Assembly: GCF_001672755.1 (NCBI RefSeq)
Contig: NZ_LZKI01000034.1
Span: 62,001 to 126,000 of the forward strand
Length of the DNA: 64,000 nt
From: Mycobacterium colombiense
Lineage (GTDB): Bacteria; Actinomycetota; Actinomycetes; Mycobacteriales; Mycobacteriaceae
Direction: 5' to 3'
Part shown: piece after piece, positions 40,409 to 50,300 of the stretch
How positions within the stretch are numbered: position 1 is the first letter of the stretch
Layout: the number at the start of each line of letters is the position of its first letter
Made by a program: the position numbers and the translations under genes
Notes under the pieces: model-generated
The model's input: only the letters and a program-made list of their open reading frames with translations
The model's database searches: none
Told to the model about the DNA's origin: nothing

Positions 40409-41647
40409 ATGTCCGAACCTGTCTATCGGAGCAGGCCGGGTGCCGACGCGATGCGCCCGGCGTCTGCCGAGAAAGCCGAAGAGATCGCCCCGGGCTTGTG
40501 GTGCTCGCCCGGCTTGTCCAACTCGTATCTGCTCACCACGAGCGAGGGCCGGGTGATCGTCAACACCGGCATGGGCTTCGAGGGTCCGGTGCATCGCGCC
40601 AACTTCGACGCCGTGGACTCGTCGCCGGTGCGCTACATCATCTTCACGCAGGGCCACGTGGATCATGTCGGCGGACTGGACAGCGTGCGGGATCCCGGGA
40701 CGACCGTTGTCGCACAGGCGAATTGGAAGGCCTGGCGTGACGACAACGATCGGCTGATCCCGTACCGGGCCAACCGCAGCGCCTTCGCCTTCAAGGACAC
40801 TCTGGCCAGTGGCATTCAGGCCATCCAGCGGCGCCTCGGAACCACGCGGCTGGCCGGCCAGAGCGTGCCCGTCGTCGACATCGACTTCGAGGACACCCTG
40901 CGCCTGGAGGTCGGGGGCCGACGCATGGAACTGATTTCCGTCCCCGGCGGCGAGACCACCGACTCCCTGGTGATCTGGCTGCCCGACGAACGAATCTGTC
41001 TGTGCGGAAACACGTTCGGACCCCTGATCGGGCACATTCCCAATCTGGTCACCATGCGCGGCGACCGGTATCGGGACGCGTTGACGGCCATCGCATCGGT
41101 GGAGAGGGTCCGCGACCTGCAGGCCGACCTGCTGGTGACCGGCCACTTCGAGCCGATCAGGGGTGCCGAACGCATCAACGCGGAGTTGACCCGGCTGCGC
41201 GACGCGATTCGGTACATCCACGATCAGACCGTCTCCGGGATGAACGCCGGCAAAGACGTTCGCACCTTGATGCGGGAGATCACCCTGCCCGCGGAATACG
41301 AAGTGGGCCAGGGCTACGGCAAAGTCGCGTGGGATGTGCGGGCCGTCTGGGAGAACTACTCGGGCTGGTTCCACCACGAATCGACCACCGAGCTCTACCC
41401 GGTCGCATTCGATTCCGTGGCCGCCGATCTGATCGAGCTGGCCGGCGCCGATGCGCTGGTGGAGCGTGCGCGGGCACACCTGGCCGCCGGTCGTGCGCTA
41501 CAGGCCATCCACCTCGCCGAGCTTGTCCCGGCGGACCATCCGGGGGGCCGCGGCGTGCTGCGGGAAGCGCATGAAAAGCTGCTCGCCGGCAGCACGAATT
41601 TCTGGGAAAGTGCTTGGCTCCGCAGTCAGATAGCGAGGTACACATGA
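40409..41647 (+). CDS. Alkylsulfatase-like metallo-beta-lactamase protein with altered metal motif
   Basis: The 412-residue protein resembles the hydrolase at 15848 in its metal domain and in the dimerisation start GYGKVAWDVRAVWENYSGWF, but the zinc motif T-H-S-H-V-D-H is T80-Q81-G-H83-V-D85-H86 here: the first His is Gln. The acidic ligand motif (AENATHN) is replaced by CGNTFGPLIGH. No SCP2 tail is present. It may use one metal, or another mechanism. ATG 40409 with AAGGGG upstream. Its stop overlaps the VOC start. The substrate is unknown; the partner sulfotransferase hints at a sulfate ester. Confidence 0.8.
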   Translation: MSEPVYRSRPGADAMRPASAEKAEEIAPGLWCSPGLSNSYLLTTSEGRVIVNTGMGFEGPVHRANFDAVDSSPVRYIIFTQGHVDHVGGLDSVRDPGTTVVAQANWKAWRDDNDRLIPYRANRSAFAFKDTLASGIQAIQRRLGTTRLAGQSVPVVDIDFEDTLRLEVGGRRMELISVPGGETTDSLVIWLPDERICLCGNTFGPLIGHIPNLVTMRGDRYRDALTAIASVERVRDLQADLLVTGHFEPIRGAERINAELTRLRDAIRYIHDQTVSGMNAGKDVRTLMREITLPAEYEVGQGYGKVAWDVRAVWENYSGWFHHESTTELYPVAFDSVAADLIELAGADALVERARAHLAAGRALQAIHLAELVPADHPGGRGVLREAHEKLLAGSTNFWESAWLRSQIARYT

Positions 41648-42126
41648 CGGAATTCGCGCTACGGCCCGAGGACTTCTATCACACCGGCATCATCGTCTCC
41701 GACCTCGACGCGGCGATGGCCCGGCTGTCCGCGCTGGCCGGTTATCGCTGGATCACCCCGGTCAGCTACACGTTGCCATTCCGCACGACGAGCGGAACCC
41801 AAGAGGTGACTTCGACTTTCGTCTATTCGCTGCAGGCGCCGCACATCGAGTTGATCAAGGAGGTACCGGGAACGGCCTGGACGGCGGCACCCGGCAACGC
41901 GATTCACCACCTCGGCTACTGGACCGACGATTTGGCCGAGAGCGCGAAGAGATTGGAAGACACCGGCTTCACCTTCGAAGCGACCGCCGACACCGCTCCG
42001 CCGGATCTGGCGCTCTTCGCCTACTACGTCGACGCGGCGGGAACCCGCATCGAGATCGTCGACCGCGCGCTGTTCCCCGACTTTCCGGCCTTCCTGCAGG
42101 CGGCGGCCGGGCCGGAAGCGTCGTGA
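41644..42126 (+). CDS. VOC/glyoxalase-fold protein
   Basis: The 160-residue protein has two beta-alpha-beta-beta-beta modules: module 1 starts FYHTGIIVSDLDAAMARLSAL, with the possible metal His; module 2 has HHLGYWTDDLAESAKRLEDTGF and the acidic IEIVDRA near the end. The family includes epimerases, glyoxalases and dioxygenases. The ATG overlaps the stop of the metallo-hydrolase (ATGA), so the two are translated together. The reaction is unknown. Confidence 0.8.
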   Translation: MTEFALRPEDFYHTGIIVSDLDAAMARLSALAGYRWITPVSYTLPFRTTSGTQEVTSTFVYSLQAPHIELIKEVPGTAWTAAPGNAIHHLGYWTDDLAESAKRLEDTGFTFEATADTAPPDLALFAYYVDAAGTRIEIVDRALFPDFPAFLQAAAGPEAS

Positions 42127-42139
42127 GGCGGGATCGCCG

Positions 42140-43111
42140 ATGCTCTTGACGGTACTGCGCTTCAACTTCGCGTCCCCGCAGGGTGATCCACGCACGCAGG
42201 GCAAGCTCCTTTCGGCGGCGCTCGAGCTGGGACAGTGGGGGGAGGCGCACGGCATCACCTCCATCAGCGTCGACGAGCATCACGCGACCGGGCACGGGTG
42301 GAGCTGCAATCCGATCATGGCTGCGGCGATGTTCTTGGCCCGGACCTCGACGCTGATCGCGAGCGTCGATTGCGCACTGGGGCCGCTGTGGAACCCAGTG
42401 CGGCTTGCCGAAGACATCGCGCTCGTCGACAACATGAGCCGCGGCCGCCTGCACACCACGGTGGGTCTGGGGTATCGGACGGTCGAATACGACGCCCTGG
42501 GAGCAGATTTCGGCCGGCGCGGTGCGCTGATGGACGGCCTGCTCGAGCAGATGCTGGCCATCTGGTCCGGCGGTGATCCGGAAAACGCAATCTGCGCCGG
42601 CACCTTCACGCGGCCGCACCCACCCCTGTACGTCGGGGGCGGCGCTCGTGCCACGGCACGCCGCGCTGCCCGGTTCCGGCTGCCACTCAGCCTGGCCGAC
42701 CACCTGCCGGACATCGCCGCGTACTACCGGGAGCTGTGTGCCGAGGCCGGCATGTCGCCGTTCATCCTGATGCCGGGGCCGATCAACCGCGGAATGATCT
42801 ATCTGCACGAGGATCCAGACCGGGCGTGGGCGGAGCTCGGTGATCACATCCTTTGGGAGGCAATCACTTACGGCCGATGGTCAACCGATCAGCGTTCGCT
42901 CATGCACCTGCCCGGAGTCCAAACCCTGGACCAGGTCAGGGCGTCGGGCCGGTACCGCTTCCTCACCCCCGATCAGCTGATCGCGGAGGTGCGCGACGCG
43001 GACAATTACGGCCCGCTCGTCATGCACCCGCTGGTCGGCGGCATGCCGGTCGACGAAGCGTGGAAGTCGGTCCAGTTGCTCACCGACAAGGTGCTGCCTG
43101 CACTCGCCTAA
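42140..43111 (+). CDS. Luciferase-like (LLM) flavin or F420-dependent oxidoreductase
   Basis: The 323-residue TIM-barrel protein has the LLM pattern: ITSISVDEHHATGHGWSCNPIMAAA, VDCALGPLWNPVRLAEDIALVDNMSRGRLHTTVGLGYR and PLYVGGGARATARRAARF. In mycobacteria these enzymes use reduced FMN or F420. It is the last gene of the operon starting with the sulfotransferase; it runs convergent into the GntR gene with a 4-bp overlap. Confidence 0.85.
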   Translation: MLLTVLRFNFASPQGDPRTQGKLLSAALELGQWGEAHGITSISVDEHHATGHGWSCNPIMAAAMFLARTSTLIASVDCALGPLWNPVRLAEDIALVDNMSRGRLHTTVGLGYRTVEYDALGADFGRRGALMDGLLEQMLAIWSGGDPENAICAGTFTRPHPPLYVGGGARATARRAARFRLPLSLADHLPDIAAYYRELCAEAGMSPFILMPGPINRGMIYLHEDPDRAWAELGDHILWEAITYGRWSTDQRSLMHLPGVQTLDQVRASGRYRFLTPDQLIAEVRDADNYGPLVMHPLVGGMPVDEAWKSVQLLTDKVLPALA

Positions 43112-43758
43112 CCGTCGCGGCGCTGCTCCAGCCACTCGGCCAGCGAGCGACCCGCATCCAGCACATGTCGTTCGGCGATCACGCGGGCCCGCTCGGAGTC
43201 TTTGTCAGCGAGCGCGTCCAGCAGCTCCTGGTGTTCGTCGAGTGAGTGCTTCTCGTGCTCGGGGAACAAGGTGAGGAAATTGCTCGGCACCACCCGGGCG
43301 GCCTGCTTGATCTGATTCAGCAGCCGGGGCGAGTGCGCGGCGCGGTGAATCATCTGGTGGAAATGCCAGTTGGCTTCGCCGATGCTGTCGTCGCCGGACC
43401 GTGCGACGACGTCGGCCGCGAGTACACGCAGGGTCTCGAGTTCTGCTGCCTCGATCCGCCCGGCCGCCCACGCCGCGGCCTGTCCGGTGAGCACACCGAG
43501 GATGGTGAAGCTGTCCAGCACGTCATCCGGGCTGATGCCGAGCACCGTCACGCCGCTGCGGGGGGCGACTTGGACCAGCCCTTCGAAGGACAGCTCCAGC
43601 AGCGCCTCGCGCACCGGCGTGCGGCTGGTCGCGAATTCCTCGGTGATGGCGTCGAGGTCGACGCGTGATCCCGCCGGCAGGGCGCCGGTAAGAATCCGGT
43701 CGCGCAGCTCGCGGGCGGCGCGCTCGCGGACCGTGCCGGAAATGTCGATGCCTGCCAC
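43108..43758 (-). CDS. GntR/FCD-family transcriptional regulator
   Basis: The 216-residue protein has an N-terminal winged helix (about 10-75: RAARELRDRILTGALPAGSRVDLDAITEEFATSRTPVREAL) and a C-terminal FCD domain with metal-binding residues (EANWHFHQMIHRAAHSPRL and ERHVLDAG). FCD regulators sense carboxylic acids or acyl-CoAs. It is divergent from the NtaA-like monooxygenase operon, with a palindrome in the 68-bp gap at 43796-43811, so it probably represses that operon. Confidence 0.88.
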   Translation of the reverse strand: MAGIDISGTVRERAARELRDRILTGALPAGSRVDLDAITEEFATSRTPVREALLELSFEGLVQVAPRSGVTVLGISPDDVLDSFTILGVLTGQAAAWAAGRIEAAELETLRVLAADVVARSGDDSIGEANWHFHQMIHRAAHSPRLLNQIKQAARVVPSNFLTLFPEHEKHSLDEHQELLDALADKDSERARVIAERHVLDAGRSLAEWLEQRRDG

Positions 43759-43795
43759 CTGCGCAGAATACCAAACGGCAGATCTAACGTTTGAT

Positions 43796-43811
43796 ATCTG
43801 AAATATCAGAT
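43796..43811. promoter_or_regulatory. Candidate GntR operator
   Basis: ATCTGA-AATA-TCAGAT is a 6-bp inverted repeat in the AT-rich 68-bp divergent gap. Flanking AACGTTTGA and TACGTTTCA form a near-direct repeat. It ends 15 nt before the ATG of the monooxygenase gene. Confidence 0.55.
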
Positions 43812-43826
43812 GTTACGTTTCAAACC

Positions 43827-45191
43827 ATGCGTACCGACAAAATGGCGCTCGTCGCCTTCATGCAGGCCGGCAGCACTTCCGTCTACGCGGGCTCGTGGCG
43901 GCACCCCGCAACCGAGCACCGATACCTCGATGCGTCCTACTACGCCAAGATCGGCCGTCAGCTCGAGGAGGGCTGCTTCGACCTGATGTTCTTCGACGAT
44001 CGCCTGGCGATGCCCGGGGTCTACGGCGGCTCGGTGGACGAAGCGGTGCAGTACGGCGCACGGCCGGTCAAGCTGGACCTCAGCGTGATCCTCGGCGTGC
44101 TCGCGCAGGCCACGTCGAAGATCGGGCTGGGCGCCACCTACTCGACGACCTACTACCAGCCGTTCCACGTCGCGCGGACCTTCGCCTCGCTGGATCACCT
44201 TTCGGGCGGCCGCGCCGCGTGGAACGTGGTCACGTCGGTCAATGACAGCGAAGCGCAGAACTTCGGCGTCGACGCCCACCTCGGCCACGACGAACGGTAC
44301 GACCGCGCCGACGAATTCATGGATGTGGTGACGGGCTTGTGGGACACCTGGGAGGACGACGCCGTCCTGCACGACCGGCTGTCGGGGCAGTACGCGGACC
44401 CCACCAAAGTGCACGAGTTGGGGCACGTCGGACAGTTCTTCTCCGCGCGCGGCCCGCTGACGGTGCCGCGCACCCCGCAGGGCCGCCCGGTCATCATCCA
44501 GGCCGGCTCGTCGGGCCGCGGCCGCGAATTCGCTTCGCGGTGGGCCGAATTGATCTTCACCGGCGACCCGGGCATCGACGTCGCGCGCAGCCATTACGCG
44601 GATCAGAAGGACCGGATCGCCGACGCCGGCCGCGATCCCGCCGCGGTCCGCATCTGCCCGATGGCATACGCTGTCGTCGGCGAGTCGGAAGCCCACGCCA
44701 AGGAGCGCGAAGCCATGTTCCTCGATGATCTGGTTCATCCCATGGCATCCCTGACGCTCTTGTCGGAGTTGATGAATTACGACTTCGCGCAACATGATCT
44801 CGACGACCCGGTGACCGACGAACTGCTCGCCTCGGTCTCCGGCATCCGGGGGCTGGTGCAGAACCTGCGTGCTCATATCGGCGGCGACACCGTCACGTTG
44901 CGCGACCTTGCCAACCATCGCGCCACCCTGCTACAGGGGCCGCGTTTCGTCGGCACCGGCCGGCAGGTCGCCGACCAGATGGCGGATTGGTTCGGAACCG
45001 GCGCCTGCGACGGATTCGTGCTGGCCGCAACGCATCTGCCCGGAGCGTTCGAAGACGTCGTGCGCATGGTGGTTCCGGAGCTGCAACGCCGGGGGCTGTT
45101 CCGGACCGAGTACGAGTCGTCGACGCTGCGCGGACACCTTGGGCTGCAGCGACCTTCGAACGCACGAGTGGCTGCCGGCGCCGATGCTTGA
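43827..45191 (+). CDS. NtaA/SnaA/DszA-family FMN-dependent monooxygenase
   Basis: The 454-residue protein belongs to the two-component FMN monooxygenase family that attacks chelators, sulfones and similar compounds: FMQAGSTSVYAGSWRHP at the start, FDDRLAMPGVYGG, GATYSTTYYQPFHVARTFASLDHLSGGRAAWNVVTS, HDERYDRADEFMDVVTGLW and PVIIQAGSSGRGREFASRWAELIF. It needs reduced FMN from a partner reductase, not encoded nearby. ATG 43827 is chosen; no Shine-Dalgarno is seen, so translation may be leaderless. Its end overlaps the CoA-transferase by 8 nt. Confidence 0.88.
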   Translation: MRTDKMALVAFMQAGSTSVYAGSWRHPATEHRYLDASYYAKIGRQLEEGCFDLMFFDDRLAMPGVYGGSVDEAVQYGARPVKLDLSVILGVLAQATSKIGLGATYSTTYYQPFHVARTFASLDHLSGGRAAWNVVTSVNDSEAQNFGVDAHLGHDERYDRADEFMDVVTGLWDTWEDDAVLHDRLSGQYADPTKVHELGHVGQFFSARGPLTVPRTPQGRPVIIQAGSSGRGREFASRWAELIFTGDPGIDVARSHYADQKDRIADAGRDPAAVRICPMAYAVVGESEAHAKEREAMFLDDLVHPMASLTLLSELMNYDFAQHDLDDPVTDELLASVSGIRGLVQNLRAHIGGDTVTLRDLANHRATLLQGPRFVGTGRQVADQMADWFGTGACDGFVLAATHLPGAFEDVVRMVVPELQRRGLFRTEYESSTLRGHLGLQRPSNARVAAGADA

Positions 45192-46368
45192 CGGACTGCG
45201 GGTACTCGACCTCGCCACTCTGGCCGCCGCCCCGCTGGTGGCGACCTACCTGGGCGAGTTCGGCGCCGACGTGATCAAGGTCGAGGATCCCCGCAATGGC
45301 GACCCGATCCGTGGCTGGGGTAACCAGCGCGACGGCGTGGGACTGATGTGGAAGTCTTTGTCGCGCAACAAGCGATCGATCACCCTGGACCTGCGCTGCG
45401 CCGAGGGCCAAGCGCTGGTACGCCGACTGGTGGAGCATGCCGATGTCGTCATCGTCAACACCCGTCCGCAGACCTTGCGCAAGTGGGGCCTGGACTACGA
45501 GAGCCTGCGCGCGGTCAACGACCGGATCGTGATGCTGCACATCACCGGTTACGGGTTGACCGGCCCCAAGAGTGAGCGCCCGGGATTCGGCACACTGGGG
45601 GAGGCGATGAGCGGATTCGCGCACATCACCGGCCAGGCCGACGGTCCGCCCACGCTGCCGCCGTTCATGCTGGCCGACGGTGTGGCTTCGCTGAACGCCG
45701 CCTACGCGGTGATGATGGCGCTGTATCACCGCGACGTGCACGGCGGGCCGGGTCAGCTGATCGACGTGAACCTGATCGACCCGCTGGCCCGCCTGCTCGA
45801 ACAGACGTTGTTGGGTTACGACCAGTTGGGCCTGGTGCCCGAGCGGTCCGGCAATCGGTGGGACATTTCGGCGCCCCGCAACACCTACGAGACGGCCGAC
45901 GGGCGGTGGCTGGCCATGTCCGGGAGCTCACCGGCGCTGGCGCTGCGGGTGTTCCGGGCAATCGGGCGCGACGACTTGGTGGTAGACCCCGACTTCTCCG
46001 ATCCTCAACGCCGGCTTGCCAGGGCGCGTGAGGTCGATGCCGTGGTGGCGGATTGGGTTGCCACAAAGACGCTTTCGGAAGCAATGGAGGTCTTTGACGC
46101 CCACGAGGTGGCCGCGGCCCCGGTCTACGACATCGGCGATCTGGTCGCCGACGAGCAGCTGGCGCATCGTGAGGTGTTCATCTCGATCGACGATGCACAG
46201 CTCGGGGCGATGACTGTGCAGGCTCCCGTGCCGCGTTTCTCATCGGCGTCCGGCACGGTCGGCCACCTCGGACCGCGCCTCGGCGAACACAACGCCGAGG
46301 TCTACGGCGAACTACTCGGCTTGACTGCCAACGACATTGATGACCTGCGCGCCCGCGGCGTGTTGTGA
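45184..46368 (+). CDS. Family III (CaiB/BaiF-type) CoA-transferase
   Basis: The 394-residue enzyme transfers CoA between carboxylic acids. It starts MLDGLRVLDLATLAAAPLVATYLGEFGADVIKVE, has the family R-N-K segment WKSLSRNKRSITLDLR, and the probable catalytic Asp at 199 in QLIDVNLIDPLARLL. The start codon lies 8 nt inside the monooxygenase gene. With the CitE-like gene after it, it suggests activation of a degradation product as CoA ester followed by C-C cleavage. Confidence 0.88.
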   Translation: MLDGLRVLDLATLAAAPLVATYLGEFGADVIKVEDPRNGDPIRGWGNQRDGVGLMWKSLSRNKRSITLDLRCAEGQALVRRLVEHADVVIVNTRPQTLRKWGLDYESLRAVNDRIVMLHITGYGLTGPKSERPGFGTLGEAMSGFAHITGQADGPPTLPPFMLADGVASLNAAYAVMMALYHRDVHGGPGQLIDVNLIDPLARLLEQTLLGYDQLGLVPERSGNRWDISAPRNTYETADGRWLAMSGSSPALALRVFRAIGRDDLVVDPDFSDPQRRLARAREVDAVVADWVATKTLSEAMEVFDAHEVAAAPVYDIGDLVADEQLAHREVFISIDDAQLGAMTVQAPVPRFSSASGTVGHLGPRLGEHNAEVYGELLGLTANDIDDLRARGVL

Positions 46369-46384
46369 CAGAAGGAATTCACTC

Positions 46385-47299
46385 GTGACCGATCTGCTCC
46401 GTCGTTCCGAACTCGCGGTGCCCGCGTGCAACGACAACATGTTCGAGAAGGGCGCCAACTGCGGCGCCGATCTGGTGTTCCTCGACCTCGAGGACGCGAC
46501 CCCCGCCGGCGTCAAAGTGGAATCGCGCGCCAAAGTCATCGCCGCGCTCAACGACATCGACTGGGGACGCACCGCACGCGCGATCCGGATCAACGGTCTG
46601 GACACCCAGTGGTGCCACGACGATGTCGTCGATGTCGTCACCAAGGCCGGCGAAAACCTGGACACGATCATCATCCCGAAGGCCCGCCGCGCCCGCGACG
46701 TCTGGTGGGTGGACGTGCTGCTCACCCAGCTCGAGACGAAACTTGGTCTGGACAAAGCCATTCGGCTCGAGGTGCTCATCGAAGAGGTGGAAGGCCTGGC
46801 CAACGCCGAAGAGATCGCGGCGGCCAGCACTCGCCTGGATGCCCTGATCTTCGGCGTCGGCGATTTCTCGCTGTCGCAGGGCGCGCGAGTGGACACCAAC
46901 TTCGTGCCGCTCGGCGAATACCCGGGCGAATTCTGGGCTTACGCGCGCAACAAGGTGATCGTGGCCGCGCGCATCGCCGGCATCGACGCGATCGACGCGC
47001 CATATCCCGACTACCGGGACCTGTCGGGCTACGAGCGTGACGCCAGGCGCGCGTCGCTGCTCGGCTACACCGGAAAGTGGGCCATCCATCCCGACCAGGT
47101 GCCCGTGGCCAACGAGGTCTACGCGCCGACCGCCGACGAAATCGCGCGGGCCGAAGCCAATGTCGCCGCGTACCGCGAAGCCGAGGCCAAGGGCCGCGGT
47201 GCCGTCGGCGTGAACGGTGTCCTGGTGGACGCTGCGCACGTGAAGCAGGCCGAGCAGACGCTGGCGCGCGCCGCCCTCATCAAGAGCAGCCTCGGCTGA
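46385..47299 (+). CDS. CitE/HpcH-family CoA-ester lyase (malyl-CoA lyase-like)
   Basis: The 304-residue TIM-barrel enzyme has RSELAVPACNDNMFEKGANCGADLVFLDLEDATP (metal Asp), ALNDIDWGRTARAIRING (catalytic Arg), IEEVEGLANAEEIAA (metal Glu) and FGVGDFSLSQG (Asp), the arrangement of L-malyl-/citramalyl-CoA lyases. It would cleave a beta-hydroxyacyl-CoA to glyoxylate or pyruvate plus acyl-CoA. The GTG at 46385 has AAGGA upstream. It is the last gene of the GntR-flanked operon. Confidence 0.85.
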   Translation: MTDLLRRSELAVPACNDNMFEKGANCGADLVFLDLEDATPAGVKVESRAKVIAALNDIDWGRTARAIRINGLDTQWCHDDVVDVVTKAGENLDTIIIPKARRARDVWWVDVLLTQLETKLGLDKAIRLEVLIEEVEGLANAEEIAAASTRLDALIFGVGDFSLSQGARVDTNFVPLGEYPGEFWAYARNKVIVAARIAGIDAIDAPYPDYRDLSGYERDARRASLLGYTGKWAIHPDQVPVANEVYAPTADEIARAEANVAAYREAEAKGRGAVGVNGVLVDAAHVKQAEQTLARAALIKSSLG

Positions 47300-47366
47300 T
47301 GGCGGCGACCCGCTTCGCCCGGCTGCGCCGCGCTTGCGATCGCAGCGGCCGCGCTTGCGATTGCCG

Positions 47367-50300
47367 CTAGTCGATCACCACCAGGAGGTCGCCGCCCTCC
47401 ACCTGCGCGGTCTGTGAGACCGCGATCCGCGCGACCTTGCCGGCCTTCGGGGTGGTGACGGCGGCCTCCATCTTCATCGCTTCGATGGTCGCGATGGTCT
47501 GGCCGGCCTCTACTTCGTCGCCGACCTCGGTGGTCACCGTCACGACGCCGGCAAAGGGAGCGGCGACGTGATCCGGGTTGGCGCGATCGGCTTTCTCAGC
47601 GGCGGGCACATCCGAGGCGATGCTGCGGTCTCGCACCACGACGGGCCGCAACTGTCCGTTCAGGATGCACATCACCGTGCGCATGCCGCGCTCGTCGGCA
47701 TCGGAGATGGCCTCCAGTCCGATCAGCAGCTCCACACCACGCTCCAGCTCGACGCGGTGTTCGTCCCCTTGACGCAACCCGTAGAAGAACTGATTGGCGC
47801 TCAGCCCAGACGTATCGCCGTACGTCTCACGGTGTTCGTCAAGTTCTTTGGTCGGCCCGGGGAACAGCAGCCGATTCAGCGCCGCCTGCCGGTCGGCGCC
47901 CGGTATGCCCAGCGTCTTTTCGTCGTCGGCGGACAGCGCCTGCTCCGGCTTTGCCGGGCCGCGCCCTTCTAACGCCTTGGTGCGCAACGGCTCAGGCCAG
48001 CCGCCCGGCGGGTCGCCGAGTTCGCCGCGCAGGAAGCCGATGACCGAGTCCGGAATGTCGTAGCGCCCGGGGTCGTCGGCGAATTCCTGCGCGCTGACGC
48101 CCGCGCCCACCAGCGCCAGTGCGAGGTCGCCGACCACCTTGCTGGACGGCGTGACCTTGACGAGGTGCCCCAGGATGGCATCGGCTCCGGCGTAAGCGTT
48201 TTCGATGTCCTCGAACCGGTCACCCAGTCCCAGCGCGATGGCCTGCTGACGCAGGTTCGACAATTGGCCGCCGGGGATCTCGTGGTGGTAGACGCGTCCC
48301 GTCGGCGCCGGTAGCCCGGATTCGAACGGCGCGTACACCTTTCGCAGCGCTTCCCAGTACGGTTCCAGGTCGCAGACCGCCGGCAGAGACAACCCGGTGT
48401 CATACGCCGTGTTGGCCGCGGCTGCCACGATCGACGACAACGCGGGCTGGCTGGTGGTTCCCGCGACCGGGGCGGCGGCACCGTCCACGGCGTCGGCCCC
48501 GGCGTGCCAGGCCGCCACATAGGTCGCCAGTTGCCCACCCGGGGTGTCGTGGGTGTGCACGTGCACCGGTAAATCGAAGCGGGACTTGAGCGCCGACACG
48601 AGCGTCGCGGCCGCGGGTGCGCGCAGCAGGCCGGCCATGTCCTTGATCGCCAGCACGTGTGCGCCCGCGTCGACGATCTGTTCGGCCAGCTTCAGGTAAT
48701 AGTCTAGCGTGTACAGCTTTTCGGCCGGGTCGCTGAGATCACCGGTGTAGGACATCGCCACCTCGGCGATCGCCGCCCCGGTCTCCCGCACGGCGTCGAT
48801 GGCCGGTCGCATCGAGTCGACGTTGTTCAGCGCATCGAAGATCCGGAAGATGTCGATGCCGGTCGCCGTCGCCTCCTCGACGAACGCCGTGGTGACCGTC
48901 TCCGGATAGGGCGTGTAGCCGACGGTGTTGCGCCCGCGCAGCAACATCTGCAGGCAGATGTTGGGCAGCGCCTCGCGCAGCGTGGCCAGCCGCTCCCACG
49001 GGTCCTCCTTCAAAAAGCGCAGCGCCACATCGTAAGTCGCCCCGCCCCAGCATTCGATGGACAGCAGCTGCGGCGTGGTCCGGGCGATGTAGGGCGCCAC
49101 CTTGATCAGGCCGCTGGTGCGGACCCGCGTGGCCAGCAGGGACTGGTGCGCGTCGCGGAACGTGGTGTCGGTGACGCCGACGCCGGGCGACTCGCGCAGC
49201 CAGGTCGCGAATCGCTCCGGCCCGAGTTCGGTCAACCGCTGCTTGGATCCCGCGGGCGGGTCAGCCGACAGGTCGATGTCGGGCAGCTTGTCATGCGGGT
49301 ATACCGCCGACGGACGCTCACCGTGTGGCTTGTTGACGGTGACGTCGGCCAGGTAGTTGAGAATCTTGGTGCCGCGGTCGGCGGAGCTGCGGGCGGTGAG
49401 CAGCTGCGGCCGCTCCTCGATGAACGACGTCGTGATGCGGCCGGCCTGAAAGTCCGGGTCATCCAGAACGGCTTGCAGGAACGGGATATTCGTCGAGACG
49501 CCGCGGATCCGGAACTCGGCGACCGCCCGCCGCGCCCGGCGCACCGCCGTGGCGAAGTCTCGGCCCCGGCAGGTCAATTTGATCAGCATCGAGTCGAAGT
49601 GCGCGCTGATGTCGGCGCCCAGCGTGGTGCCGCCGTCCAAGCGGATGCCCGCGCCGCCCGGGGTGCGGTAGGCGGTGATCCGGCCGGTGTCCGGGCGGAA
49701 GCCGTTCGCCGGATCCTCGGTGGTGATCCGGCACTGCAGTGCCGCGCCGTGCGGAACGACCGAATCCTGGTTCAAGCCAATGTCTTCCAGGCTCTGGCCG
49801 CCCGCGATCCGCAGCTGCGCCGACACCAGGTCGACATCGGTGATCTCCTCGGTGACCGTGTGCTCCACCTGGATGCGCGGGTTCATCTCGATGAACACGT
49901 GATTGCCGCGTTCGTCGAGCAGGAATTCCACCGTGCCGGCGCACGTATAGCCGATGCTGCGCGCGAACGCCACCGCGTCCGCGCAGATCTGTTGGCGTAG
50001 TTGAGGGTCCAGGTTGGGTGCCGGCGCGATCTCGACGACTTTCTGGTGGCGGCGCTGCACGCTGCAGTCGCGCTCGTAGAGGTGCATGACGTTGCCCTGA
50101 GTGTCGGCCAGGATCTGCACCTCGATGTGCCTCGGATTGGTCACCGCCTGCTCGAGAAACACCGAGGCGTCCCCGAACGCGGACTCGGCCTCACGGCTGG
50201 CGGCCTCGATCGCCTCGGGCAGCGACGCGGCGTCGGCCACCCTGCGCATCCCGCGACCGCCGCCACCGGCGACCGCCTTGACGAACAGCGGGAACTCCAT

